Assembly (NCBI GenBank): GCA_017645765.1
Contig: JAGCNV010000026.1
Coordinates: forward strand, 140,266 to 204,265
Direction of reading: 5' to 3'
Length of the DNA stretch: 64,000 nt
DNA from: a bacterium
Lineage (GTDB): Bacteria > UBP6 > UBA1177
Under the pieces are notes generated by a model. The model worked only from the letters and a program-made list of their open reading frames with translations, did no database searches and was not told where the DNA came from. Made by a program: the position numbers and the translations under genes. Shown piece by piece: positions 51,954 to 59,656 of this stretch. Position 1 is the stretch's first letter, and the number at the start of each line of letters is the position of its first letter.

Positions 51954-52830
51954 ATTGAAAAACAGCTCTGCTCCTACGCCGGCTTTGGTCGTAAAACTTG
52001 TACTCGTGCTCGTTTTTCTGCTCACGGCAGCTTTTGTGAGCGGGGTAGTGATAGGTAAAAACGGCAGACGCAATGTCGACAGAACGAGTTCAGACGAAGA
52101 GGGGATAAATGAAAAACTCTCAAACTGCATCTTTAATTCAGACGAGCTTCGTGAAAAATATCTGAGACTGAGGGATGCTGCGCGCGAAAAAGGGCTTCTT
52201 GACGAAAATGACGTTGTCAACGCCAAGGTGATCTGTAAATCCGCAGAGACGTTTCCTGAAACGTCTCGGAAAGAACAACAACCTGAACCTTCGGAAAAAT
52301 CCGTAGAACCCGAATCCGTAGAGAAATCCCCTGAGACGTCTCCTCAGGAAAAACAGGAACCGGAGGAAAAACCGGCCGATAAACCAAAACCTGAGGAAAA
52401 AACCGAAAAAACGACGGAAAAAACTGTAGAGACGTTACCTGAGACGTCTCAGAAGAACCATGAACCCGTTGAATCAAAACCGGAAAAAACGGCAGAAAAA
52501 CCCGATAAAAACAAGACGATCGACGAAATTTTGACAGAGAAAAAGGCAGAACAGAAACCTGTAGAGACGTTACCTGAAACGTCTCCAAAAAAAGATAGCG
52601 CAAAAAAATGTCTCTTTTCCATCCAACTCGCGTTTTTGGACAGCATTGAACAGGTAAACGCATCGAAAAAAGAGTTCAAATCTTTGAAACTGAGGGTGAT
52701 TGACGGCGAAAACAACGGCAAAAAGTGGTATAAAATCAGAACCGGCTGCTTTGATTCACGTGAAGCTGCTGCTGCCGAGCTTACAAAAGTCAAAAGTGTT
52801 AAAAAAGATGCATTCATCGTCTCGGAATAA
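51946..52830 (+). CDS. membrane-anchored SPOR-domain protein
   Basis: Inner-membrane protein of 294 residues: a short cytoplasmic N-terminus, one transmembrane helix (about 15-37, VVKLVLVLVFLLTAAFVSGVV), a long Glu/Pro/Lys/Thr-rich periplasmic linker, and a C-terminal SPOR domain (KCLFSIQLAFLDSIEQVNASKKEF...KKWYKIRTGCFDSREAAAAELTKV). SPOR domains bind denuded septal peptidoglycan, so a cell-division role is likely. The linker holds several copies of T-x-P-E-T-S encoded by the GAGACGT palindrome. The start is taken at GTG 51946, after AGAGAGG; it overlaps the glycosyltransferase end by 8 bases. Confidence 0.85.
   Translation: MDKLKNSSAPTPALVVKLVLVLVFLLTAAFVSGVVIGKNGRRNVDRTSSDEEGINEKLSNCIFNSDELREKYLRLRDAAREKGLLDENDVVNAKVICKSAETFPETSRKEQQPEPSEKSVEPESVEKSPETSPQEKQEPEEKPADKPKPEEKTEKTTEKTVETLPETSQKNHEPVESKPEKTAEKPDKNKTIDEILTEKKAEQKPVETLPETSPKKDSAKKCLFSIQLAFLDSIEQVNASKKEFKSLKLRVIDGENNGKKWYKIRTGCFDSREAAAAELTKVKSVKKDAFIVSE
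52246..52586. repeat. GAGACGT palindromes inside the SPOR-protein gene
   Basis: Full copies at 52246-52267 (arms GAGACGTTTC/GAAACGTCTC), 52425-52452 and 52560-52586, and a half copy at 52330-52342. All are read in the frame that gives E-T-(L/F)-P-E-T-S. They lie wholly within the disordered linker and do not touch the SPOR or transmembrane parts. Confidence 0.88.
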
Positions 52831-52851
52831 TAATTTTTAAAGGAGGAATCC

Positions 52852-53358
52852 ATGGCAATCATTAAAGGAAAAGTTTTTGTTTACGGACACGATGTAAACA
52901 CGGATGTCATTTTCCCCGGAAAATACACCTACACCGTTACTGACCCGAAAGAGATCGCGTCTCACGCACTTGAAGACGAAGATCCTGATTTTATTAAAGA
53001 AGTTAAACCTGGAGACATCATAGTCGCCGGCAAAAACTTCGGCTGCGGTTCATCGCGCGAACAGGCTGCTTTCTGCTTCAAATATCTCGGAATGGGTGCC
53101 GTAATCGCTGAATCCTACAGCAGGATCTACTTCAGAAACTGCATCAATGCAGGACTTCCGGCACTCGAAATCAAAAATCTTCTCGGCAAGGTAAAAAGGG
53201 GCGACACTCTTGAAATCAACACCGAAACTGGAACGGTTTTCCTTCCTGACGGCTCAACAGTTACATTCCCGCCGCTTCCTCCCGAAGTTGATGAAATCAT
53301 GCAGAAAGGCGGTCTCGACGAATACATCAAAGCAAAACTCGCTGCTAAAAATAATTAA
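52852..53358 (+). CDS. leuD: 3-isopropylmalate dehydratase-type small subunit
   Basis: Small swivelling subunit (168 residues) of the LeuCD-type dehydratase. The conserved [13 protein letters not shown], the active-site loop [18 protein letters not shown] with its Ser-Ser-Arg, and the [18 protein letters not shown] segment are all present. The start codon follows AAGGAGG 21 bases after the SPOR gene. It pairs with leuC at 49334. Confidence 0.94.
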   Translation: MAIIKGKVFVYGHDVNTDVIFPGKYTYTVTDPKEIASHALEDEDPDFIKEVKPGDIIVAGKNFGCGSSREQAAFCFKYLGMGAVIAESYSRIYFRNCINAGLPALEIKNLLGKVKRGDTLEINTETGTVFLPDGSTVTFPPLPPEVDEIMQKGGLDEYIKAKLAAKNN

Positions 53359-53380
53359 GATAGCTGCTTCAAACGGTATT

Positions 53381-53467
53381 TCCGCCGCCGTTCCTAAACA
53401 CCTTAAATTCCCTATACTCCCTAAATTCCCTAAAATGCGGCGGCACATTTTCGCCAATCGGCGGCGA
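53381..53467. repeat. intergenic cassette with 9-bp CCCTAAATT array
   Basis: CCGCCGCCG (53382-53390) and TGCGGCGGCA (53436-53445) with a further CGGCGGCG (53459-53466) enclose about four reverse-oriented TTTAGGGA(A/G) words (53394-53434). It fills the convergent gap between leuD and the lipoprotein gene ending at 53497, together with the palindrome at 53475. Confidence 0.75.
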
Positions 53468-53474
53468 GACAAGG

Positions 53475-53501
53475 TGAGACGTGTCAGGTCACGTCTCTAC
53501 A
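53475..53501. repeat. GAGACGT palindrome at a gene end, inverted copy
   Basis: Read on the minus strand it begins TGTAGAGACGTGACC and ends with ACACGTCTCA. The TAG within TGTAGAG is the stop codon (53497-53499) of the overlapping minus-strand lipoprotein gene. Confidence 0.85.
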
Positions 53502-54300
53502 AACTTAAAGATTTTCTTGGTTTATCTGGTCTGGGATTGTCTGAAGTTGCTGTATAATCAAAGTTGACTTCGACTTCGTCATCACTGTCGCCTTGCGGGA
53601 AGACGGTGTCTTCAAGTTTTTCGACAGTACAGTTTATCACATATTTGTCGGTGAAAGTATTGTTCCTGAGTTTTATGTCGTAAACTTCGCCGTCAGGGTC
53701 AATTGTGAATTTTAGAGTGAATTTGCCCTGTAATTTCGGGTTTTTTGCTTTGCGGTTGTCAAAACATTCCTTGAATTTTTTCATCTTTGCGAGCGATGCT
53801 ATCGTCTGAGAGCGCAGATCGTTAACTTTGTGTTTTTCCTTTTCTTTGTGCCTTTCTTTGACGATTTTGTAGGAAAGGTGAAATTCTGCGTCACGCGATT
53901 TTCCGGGTCTTACGCCGATCTGCTCCATCTCGTTTTTTATGCATTTGGCAATTTTGTTGGCGTTTTTCGATTTCATTTTCTGGATTTCAATCATTTCGAA
54001 GAAGCCTTCGTCGTCGATATTGAGGGCAAAATCGATGTTCATGTTTTCGGCTTCACCCGGTTTTATATTGTCACGGTAGCAGTCGATAAAGTCCAGATCA
54101 AGCAGTTTCATTTTGCGTGCGACTTCGGTATCTTTCGAATATCCGTAGACTTTTAGCGTTTCGCCACCCTCTATTTCGACATATCCTATTTCGGAGTTGT
54201 CTCCTTTCTTTTCATGTTTTTTGGAAGAATTTTTTCCGGATGAACAGGAAAAAATGAAACCTAAACAAACGATTAAAAAGACGGTAAATAATTTTTTCAC
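53497..54300 (-). CDS. lipoprotein with AgmX/PglI C-terminal-type domains
   Basis: A 267-residue lipoprotein. The lipobox is FIFSC (Cys19). Two similar halves each contain a D/E-x-(F/C)-C or C-F-D-x-R-x-x-x-P pattern followed by beta strands with D-x-x-G (for example FKECFDNRKAKNPKLQGKFTLKFTIDPDGEVYDIKLRNNTF). This is the pattern of the AgmX/PglI C-terminal domain of myxobacteria, a TonB-like fold. The C-terminal few codons run into the GAGACGT palindrome, which supplies the stop codon. The gene overlaps the upstream HAD gene by four bases. Confidence 0.8.
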   Translation of the reverse strand: MKKLFTVFLIVCLGFIFSCSSGKNSSKKHEKKGDNSEIGYVEIEGGETLKVYGYSKDTEVARKMKLLDLDFIDCYRDNIKPGEAENMNIDFALNIDDEGFFEMIEIQKMKSKNANKIAKCIKNEMEQIGVRPGKSRDAEFHLSYKIVKERHKEKEKHKVNDLRSQTIASLAKMKKFKECFDNRKAKNPKLQGKFTLKFTIDPDGEVYDIKLRNNTFTDKYVINCTVEKLEDTVFPQGDSDDEVEVNFDYTATSDNPRPDKPRKSLSL

Positions 54301-54941
54301 ATCAACCTCTTCTTTAAAAGTTCTGTTAATGAACTGAAAACGGGAGCACCTGTGCTTTTCAATACTTCTGCCGTGTTGTGACCGCGTGAAACAAGCGCAG
54401 CATCACATCCAGCCGCTTTGGCTGTTTCGTAATCGTGGCATGTATCGCCGACAAAAAGGATCTCGTTCTCGGAATAACCTGATTCGTCGAGGATTTTCCT
54501 GCAAAGGTGGGTCTTTCCTTCGGCATAGTAGTTTTCGATTCCTTCAATAAAGCGGAAATATTTGTTTATTCTGAGTATTTCGACATGCTTGTTCAGCATT
54601 TTGTGTTCCATTGCTGAAAGGATGCTGACTTCGATTCCGGCTTTTGCAAGTTCTTCAAGCGTCGGAACTACATCGGGGAAAAGTTTCACCTTTTCTATAT
54701 CGGATATGTAGAGCTGTCCGAATTCCTTTGCAATTTCATCCCATTCGCCTTTGACGTCAAGCCCGAGTTCTTTGTAGAAGACTGATACCGGAAATTGAAA
54801 ATTCTCTCTGTAATATTCAGTTGTTACAGGCTTCATGCCGCGCTTTTCCAAAACACCGTTTATTGCATTCAGATTGAGCCATACATCGTCGATCAGAGTG
54901 CCGTTCCAATCGAAAATTATCATTCTTTTGCCGTTAGCCAT
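54297..54941 (-). CDS. HAD-superfamily phosphatase (phosphoglycolate-phosphatase-like)
   Basis: HAD subfamily IA hydrolase of 214 residues: motif I IIFDWNGTLIDD, helical cap, motif II VSILSAMEHK, motif III with ENYYAEGKTHLC(R)K, and motif IV FVGDTCHDYETAKAAGCDAALVSRG. The motif I residue after the nucleophile is Asn-Gly-Thr preceded by Trp (D-W-N-G-T), as in some phosphoglycolate-phosphatase-like proteins. Substrate unknown. It lies 3 bases after the lipoprotein gene at 54945 and overlaps the AgmX-type gene, giving a three-gene unit. Confidence 0.85.
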   Translation of the reverse strand: MANGKRMIIFDWNGTLIDDVWLNLNAINGVLEKRGMKPVTTEYYRENFQFPVSVFYKELGLDVKGEWDEIAKEFGQLYISDIEKVKLFPDVVPTLEELAKAGIEVSILSAMEHKMLNKHVEILRINKYFRFIEGIENYYAEGKTHLCRKILDESGYSENEILFVGDTCHDYETAKAAGCDAALVSRGHNTAEVLKSTGAPVFSSLTELLKKRLM

Positions 54942-54944
54942 ATT

Positions 54945-55532
54945 TTACTCCACGGCGTAACTTACAAGTTCGGTCGTTGTCTGCGGTATCATCTTGTTTT
55001 CACGGACATCTTCAAGAACCGTAACGATCTTTACGATACCGACTTTCAACGCAAAATAGTGGTATGAGTGAAGCACTTTTTTGCCGGGAAGTTCAACAGT
55101 TGTGTGAACTTTTATCGTTCCTTCAAAGGTGCCCGCCGGAACCTTGACAGTTTCGTCAACGCCTTCGGTTTTTCTGATTTCGCGCGTTCTCTGCTTGATT
55201 ATTGTGGTCCATGCCTCTCTCTGGAGCGGGAACATCAGGAGATAGCGGTCAGCGTCACGGATTCCGTGTCTGTCGGCCTTGAGTTTTCCGCCCTTGTTGT
55301 CAAGAAACCAGTCTCCGTCGGTTCCGACGATGCTGACTTCTGTTTCACCAGACTGACCGAAGTAGTTGACTTTGTATTTCCAGCTGTTGCCGACTGCGAG
55401 CGGAAGGTAGCGCATAGCCGATTCCTTGTAGTCGGAAAGGTGGTATTTTTCATCTTTCTTTTTGTCGGTGCTGCCGCATGCAACCGTAAAAACCGCAATA
55501 AAAACCAATAAAACCAGAAGTGTTTTTTTCAT
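54945..55532 (-). CDS. small lipoprotein of unknown function
   Basis: A 195-residue lipoprotein with lipobox FTVAC (Cys19). After a Lys-rich spacer comes one domain that starts YLPLAVGNSWKYKV, the pattern 'PL..G..W.Y' common in uncharacterised bacterial lipoproteins, and continues as beta strands (VKVPAGTFEGTIKVHTTVEL, HSYHYFALKVGIVKIVT). ATG 55532 is preferred to ATG 55544 because the AGGA site lies between them. First gene of the unit with the HAD and AgmX-type genes. Confidence 0.8.
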   Translation of the reverse strand: MKKTLLVLLVFIAVFTVACGSTDKKKDEKYHLSDYKESAMRYLPLAVGNSWKYKVNYFGQSGETEVSIVGTDGDWFLDNKGGKLKADRHGIRDADRYLLMFPLQREAWTTIIKQRTREIRKTEGVDETVKVPAGTFEGTIKVHTTVELPGKKVLHSYHYFALKVGIVKIVTVLEDVRENKMIPQTTTELVSYAVE

Positions 55533-55621
55533 AATTTTCCTCATTTTTTAAAACGCCACAAAATGACGCAGGATTATAATGATTTATCGGAAAAGAGCAA
55601 ATTTGCTGAACAAGATGAAAA

Positions 55622-55649
55622 TTGACTTAAAAACCTGTCTAAATAAACT
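55622..55649 (+). promoter_or_regulatory. promoter of the M29 aminopeptidase gene
   Basis: TTGACT (55622-55627), 16 bp, TAAACT (55644-55649), followed by a T-rich leader and TTGGAGGG. Confidence 0.55.
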
Positions 55650-55686
55650 TTCACGTTTTTTGTTTTATTCAACTTTGGAGGGAAAA

Positions 55687-56808
55687 ATGAAAGATCCGAG
55701 AATTACGAAAATCGCGAAAAATCTTGTAAACTACAGCACAAGAGTCCAGCCGGGCGACAATGTCCTGATCGAATACCGGGACAACTGGCCGCTTCCGCTT
55801 GTTCTCGCTTTGATCGAAGAGGTCAAGGCTGCCGGCGGAAGACCTTTCGTCAACTTCACAGACATGCAGATCCAGAGAAAACTTCTCCAGGCCGCAGACG
55901 ACGAATGGTTTGACACGATGTGCGAAATCGACCTTCTCAGAATGAAGAAGATGCAGGCTTACATCTCGATAAACGGCAGAAACAACAGTTTCGAGCTTTC
56001 GGATGTCGCGCCCGAACAGATGAAGAAAAACACTCAGAAATATCTTATTCCGGTTCATCTTGATCAACGCGTAGCCCACACCAAATGGTGTATCCTCGCT
56101 TTCCCGAACCCGTCTTACGCTCAGGCTTCTTCGATGAGTACCGAGGCTTTTGAAGATTTCTACTGCGATGTATGCTCGGTCGACTACGCGAAAATGGACA
56201 AAGCGATGGATCCGCTCAAGGAACTTATGGACAAAACCGACAAAGTCCGTCTTTTGGGTCCCGGCAGAACAGATCTTACTTTCTCGATCAAAGGGCTTCC
56301 GGGAATCAAATGCTCCGGTCAGTGCAACATTCCTGACGGCGAAGTTTTCACCGCTCCGGTAAAAGATTCCGTTAACGGTGTTATCGAATACAATACTCCG
56401 ACCGCTTATCACGGTACAAAATTCGATAAAGTCATCCTTACTTTCAAAGACGGCAAGATCGTCAAAATCGAAGGTTCTGACGTCGAGAAACTTGAAGAGA
56501 TCTTCAACACTGACGAAGGTGCAAGATATGTCGGCGAATTCGCGATCGGCGTAAACCCGTATGTCACGAAACCGATGGTTGATATCCTTTTCGACGAGAA
56601 AATCTGCGGCTCGATCCACTTCACGCCCGGTGATTCTTATGAAGAATGCCCGAACGGCAACAAATCAGGCGTTCACTGGGATCTCGTCATGATCCAGACT
56701 CCGGAATACGGCGGCGGAGAGATTTATTTCGATGATGTTCTCATCAGAAAGGACGGTCGCTTCGTTCTGCCGGAGCTTGAGGCTTTGAATCCCGAAAATC
56801 TTAAATAA
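55687..56808 (+). CDS. M29-family metallo-aminopeptidase
   Basis: Aminopeptidase of the thermophilic/AmpS type, 373 residues, cytoplasmic. The metal-binding residues sit in the usual motifs: the Glu of CNIPDGEVFTAP, the Glu of GEFAIGVNP, the His of GSIHFTPG and the His-Asp of SGVHWDLVMI. The N-terminal domain (KNLVNYSTRVQPGDNVLIEYRDNW) fits the family. It would remove N-terminal residues from peptides in the cytoplasm. The frame is open upstream to 55579, but ATG 55687 has TTGGAGGG immediately before it and gives the family's N-terminus. Confidence 0.93.
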   Translation: MKDPRITKIAKNLVNYSTRVQPGDNVLIEYRDNWPLPLVLALIEEVKAAGGRPFVNFTDMQIQRKLLQAADDEWFDTMCEIDLLRMKKMQAYISINGRNNSFELSDVAPEQMKKNTQKYLIPVHLDQRVAHTKWCILAFPNPSYAQASSMSTEAFEDFYCDVCSVDYAKMDKAMDPLKELMDKTDKVRLLGPGRTDLTFSIKGLPGIKCSGQCNIPDGEVFTAPVKDSVNGVIEYNTPTAYHGTKFDKVILTFKDGKIVKIEGSDVEKLEEIFNTDEGARYVGEFAIGVNPYVTKPMVDILFDEKICGSIHFTPGDSYEECPNGNKSGVHWDLVMIQTPEYGGGEIYFDDVLIRKDGRFVLPELEALNPENLK

Positions 56809-56821
56809 TCGTTATTATTAA

Positions 56822-56862
56822 GCGCGCCATCGCCGTCACGGCGTCACGATGACATGGCGCGC
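56822..56862. repeat. intergenic cassette / terminator stem after the M29 gene
   Basis: Perfect arms GCGCGCCAT (56822-56830) and ATGGCGCGC (56854-56862) enclose CGCCGTCACGGCG and a CGTCACG word. It starts 13 bases after the stop codon, is followed by an A-run and may terminate transcription. Confidence 0.7.
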
Positions 56863-56870
56863 GAAAAAAA

Positions 56871-56899
56871 TTGATAAAATTCAATCTTTTGTTTATAAC
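56871..56899 (+). promoter_or_regulatory. promoter of the ankyrin lipoprotein gene
   Basis: TTGATA (56871-56876), 17 bp, TATAAC (56894-56899), 42 bases before ATG 56941. Confidence 0.45.
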
Positions 56900-56940
56900 G
56901 CTTTGGTTTTTTGTTTTTACTTAATTTTTTGGAGTCAGTT

Positions 56941-58551
56941 ATGAAAAAATTTTTCGTGATTTTGATTTGTCTGCTTTCCATGATTGCATGCGGAGACGGC
57001 AAAGATCCGATGATGAAGAAAATGGAAGAAGCTGCGGAAAGAAACAAAGCCTACAAAGAGGCTGAAGAGGCAAAAAAGAAAGAAAAACCGAAATTTGTAG
57101 ATGATGAAATCAAAGAAGAGCTTCCGGCTGTTGTCGATGCTGCGGCAAAAGGCAATCTTGCTGCTGTAAAGGCTGAAATCAGCAAGGGAACTCTTGTCGA
57201 TACGAAGGACGGACGCGGCAGAACCCCGCTTTACATGGCTGCTTCTGAAGGCAAAAAAGATGTCGTTGACTACCTCATTGAAGAAGGAGCTAACGTAAAT
57301 ACGAAGCGCGATGACGGCGATACTCCGCTCATGGCTGCAGCAAGAAGAGGCGACAAAGCGGTCGTTGAAGCACTTATCAATGCGAAAGCCGATATCGCTC
57401 AGACTGACAATTTCGGCAGAACTCCGCTTATGATGGCGGCTTCCAGCGGTTCGAAAGAACTCGTCGACTATATGCTTGCAAACGGTGCTGACCTTAACGC
57501 AACCGATAAATACGAGCTTTCGGCTCTTATTTTCGCGATGAAAGCACACAAAATGGACCTCGCGAAATATTTGCTCAGCAAAGGTGCTAAGGTTTGGAAA
57601 GCGAAACCTCTCGTAATCAAGGAGAAACCCCTTGTTCTCAAGATCGAAGGAAAAGTTCAGCCGGGAATGGAAGAAGTCATTGAAAACCTTGACAAAAAGG
57701 ATGTTCATCTTCGTCAGAAAACCGAGCTTTTCTACGCTGTTGAAACCGGTGACCTTGATCTTGTAAAACTTCTCGTCCAGAAAGGATCTCCCGTTCTCGT
57801 TGACGATGTCGAGCAGAGCAGAGAGACGATAATTTATGAATTCGGCCAGGGCAAGGAAGAAGAACGCGATATGCTTTTCCAGAGAAAAGTCACAAGAACT
57901 TCCTACGACCGTGACCAGAAAAACCTTCTTCACTACGCTGCTGAAGGCGGTTATGTCGAAATCATGAAGTTCCTCATCTCCAAAGGTGCGAGACTTGAAG
58001 AAACCGACGGCGAAAACGTTCGTGGACCGCTTTTCTATGTTGTCGCTCAGGAAGTTGACCCGAAAGATCCCGGCAAAGAGGCGAGACTTGTTGCAACTGC
58101 CGACTACATCATTGAAGAAGGCAAAAAGACCTGGACGAAGAGAGTCAGACTCACCAAAAAAGAACTCGACAAGATGAGAGAAAAAGAAAAATCGAAAAAC
58201 TGGTGGGAAAAGAACCCGTTCGATACAGAATGGAAAGACGTAACAGCTCCGAAAGTAGACATCGAAGAATACGACTACGAAGGCTGGCATGTTCTTGCAC
58301 TCGCTGCGAAATACGGTCACACCGACCTTGTAAAACTGCTTATCAACAAAGGTGCGAACATCAACCACAAAGAGAGAAAGATGGGCAACACCGCACTCAT
58401 TTATTCGAGAGTCGGCAAATTCAAAGAGATGGAAGAGTTCCTGCTTGCAAACTGTGCGAAAGAGGGCATCAACTTCGACCACGAAGAACTTGCAAAACAG
58501 GGATGGAAATGTGTCGACGGCAAGGAAGTTTTCGAAAAACCGGCAGAATAA
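56941..58551 (+). CDS. ankyrin-repeat lipoprotein
   Basis: Exported lipoprotein of 536 residues with lipobox LSMIAC (Cys17) and a Glu/Lys-rich coiled-coil-like spacer. Ankyrin repeats follow from about residue 55: DGRGRTPLYMAASEGKKDVVDYLIEEGANVN, DGDTPLMAAARRGDKAVVEALINAKADI, FGRTPLMMAASSGSKELVDYMLANGADLN and more, with a divergent insert (KPLVIKEKPLVLKIEG and a basic KTWTKRVRLTKKEL segment) before the last repeats near residue 440. It is a protein-binding scaffold in the envelope; the partner is unknown. Start ATG 56941 follows TTGGAG. Confidence 0.88.
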   Translation: MKKFFVILICLLSMIACGDGKDPMMKKMEEAAERNKAYKEAEEAKKKEKPKFVDDEIKEELPAVVDAAAKGNLAAVKAEISKGTLVDTKDGRGRTPLYMAASEGKKDVVDYLIEEGANVNTKRDDGDTPLMAAARRGDKAVVEALINAKADIAQTDNFGRTPLMMAASSGSKELVDYMLANGADLNATDKYELSALIFAMKAHKMDLAKYLLSKGAKVWKAKPLVIKEKPLVLKIEGKVQPGMEEVIENLDKKDVHLRQKTELFYAVETGDLDLVKLLVQKGSPVLVDDVEQSRETIIYEFGQGKEEERDMLFQRKVTRTSYDRDQKNLLHYAAEGGYVEIMKFLISKGARLEETDGENVRGPLFYVVAQEVDPKDPGKEARLVATADYIIEEGKKTWTKRVRLTKKELDKMREKEKSKNWWEKNPFDTEWKDVTAPKVDIEEYDYEGWHVLALAAKYGHTDLVKLLINKGANINHKERKMGNTALIYSRVGKFKEMEEFLLANCAKEGINFDHEELAKQGWKCVDGKEVFEKPAE

Positions 58552-58594
58552 GTCTTAAAATCCTTAATATTTTTCAATAAATACGAGGTGTTCA

Positions 58595-59656
58595 ATGAAA
58601 AAAATCTTTTTGATTCTGTTTGCTCTTTTTGTGTTTGCAGCCTGCGGTGACGATCCTGCTGCCGAAGCTGTTCAGGGCGCGTTGGGCGGAAGCTGCTATC
58701 CGAACAAAACTTGCGACGACGGTCTTATCTGCATGGAAAACCGTAATCTCTGCGTTAAAGGTTCAGACGGCGATACTGACACGGCAGAGCCTACAAATCA
58801 CGATCCGAATACCGATTCAGGCTATTCTTCGGATAACGATCCTTCGGAAAGCGGAGATACTGTTTCAGACAATGACAATACCGATTCAGGCGATTCCGCT
58901 CCAGATGACGAACAGGGTGAAACCGGTGAAAAATGCGGCAACGGCACAAAAGATGCCGGAGAAGTCTGTGAAAAAGGGGATTATATAAAATGTGAAGAGG
59001 TAAGCAGCGAATTTGTTTCGAATTTTGCTCTTTGCAACGGGACATGCAACGGCTGGAATACGGAAAAATGCGAGAAAGCTTCATCATCGCAGATCGATCC
59101 GGTATTCTCCCTCGCTCCGGTGACCTACGAACTGAACTATCTTTACAACGGCAGTGAAGCATTCAAGGAAGGAGCAAACCATGATAACGAAATAAAACCA
59201 GATGCGCCGTTCAAGGGAAAGATGACTCTCTCCACAGGCGAAACGGTTTATGAGATCCCGAATCCCTATGCGACCATGCACTGGATGTCGGCTTTTTATG
59301 AATCGGGCATACTTATGTTCAACCAGACTTCATTTGATGCCGATGGTAGTATTGACACTCCGCTCGTAAATATGGCTGCTGACATCTCTGTTTTGAAGCA
59401 GGGCAGTGAGCTTCCGATGGGGATTTCAGACAGTTACAGCTTAAATTTCTGGATCGAGGATTTTTACAACGGAGAGGACTGCGTTCTTCTTGTCGGATAC
59501 GGCACTTTGACAGTTGATTCGGTCAATATTTCTGCCGGATCTGCAGGACATTTCAAGTTCACGACTTCGGAAATCGGGCTTTACAATGTTACGGTGACAC
59601 CCGAAGGCGATGTTACGTCATACCTTGAAGCAGCGGGGTTCACGATATGCAAATAA
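58595..59656 (+). CDS. lipoprotein with Cys modules and beta-rich C-terminal domain
   Basis: A 353-residue lipoprotein with lipobox FAAC (Cys17). The N-terminal module GGSCYPNKTCDDGLICMENRNLC is nearly the same as that of the giant lipoprotein (GECYPNKTCNEGLVC). An Asp/Ser/Thr-rich linker and a Myxococcus-type module CGNGTKDAGEVCEKGD follow. The C-terminal ~200 residues are beta-rich (TYELNYLYNGSEAF, GHFKFTTSEIGLYNVTVTPEGD) and of unknown type. It overlaps the next lipoprotein gene by 10 bases. The ribosome-binding site is GAGGTG. Confidence 0.82.
   Translation: MKKIFLILFALFVFAACGDDPAAEAVQGALGGSCYPNKTCDDGLICMENRNLCVKGSDGDTDTAEPTNHDPNTDSGYSSDNDPSESGDTVSDNDNTDSGDSAPDDEQGETGEKCGNGTKDAGEVCEKGDYIKCEEVSSEFVSNFALCNGTCNGWNTEKCEKASSSQIDPVFSLAPVTYELNYLYNGSEAFKEGANHDNEIKPDAPFKGKMTLSTGETVYEIPNPYATMHWMSAFYESGILMFNQTSFDADGSIDTPLVNMAADISVLKQGSELPMGISDSYSLNFWIEDFYNGEDCVLLVGYGTLTVDSVNISAGSAGHFKFTTSEIGLYNVTVTPEGDVTSYLEAAGFTICK

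Noticed and set aside
56935..58482. 515-codon open frame antisense to the ankyrin gene
   Set aside because: Shadow frame. The plus strand has signal peptide, lipobox, ankyrin repeats and ribosome-binding site; the antisense product is low-complexity Phe/Val/Ser-rich with none of these.
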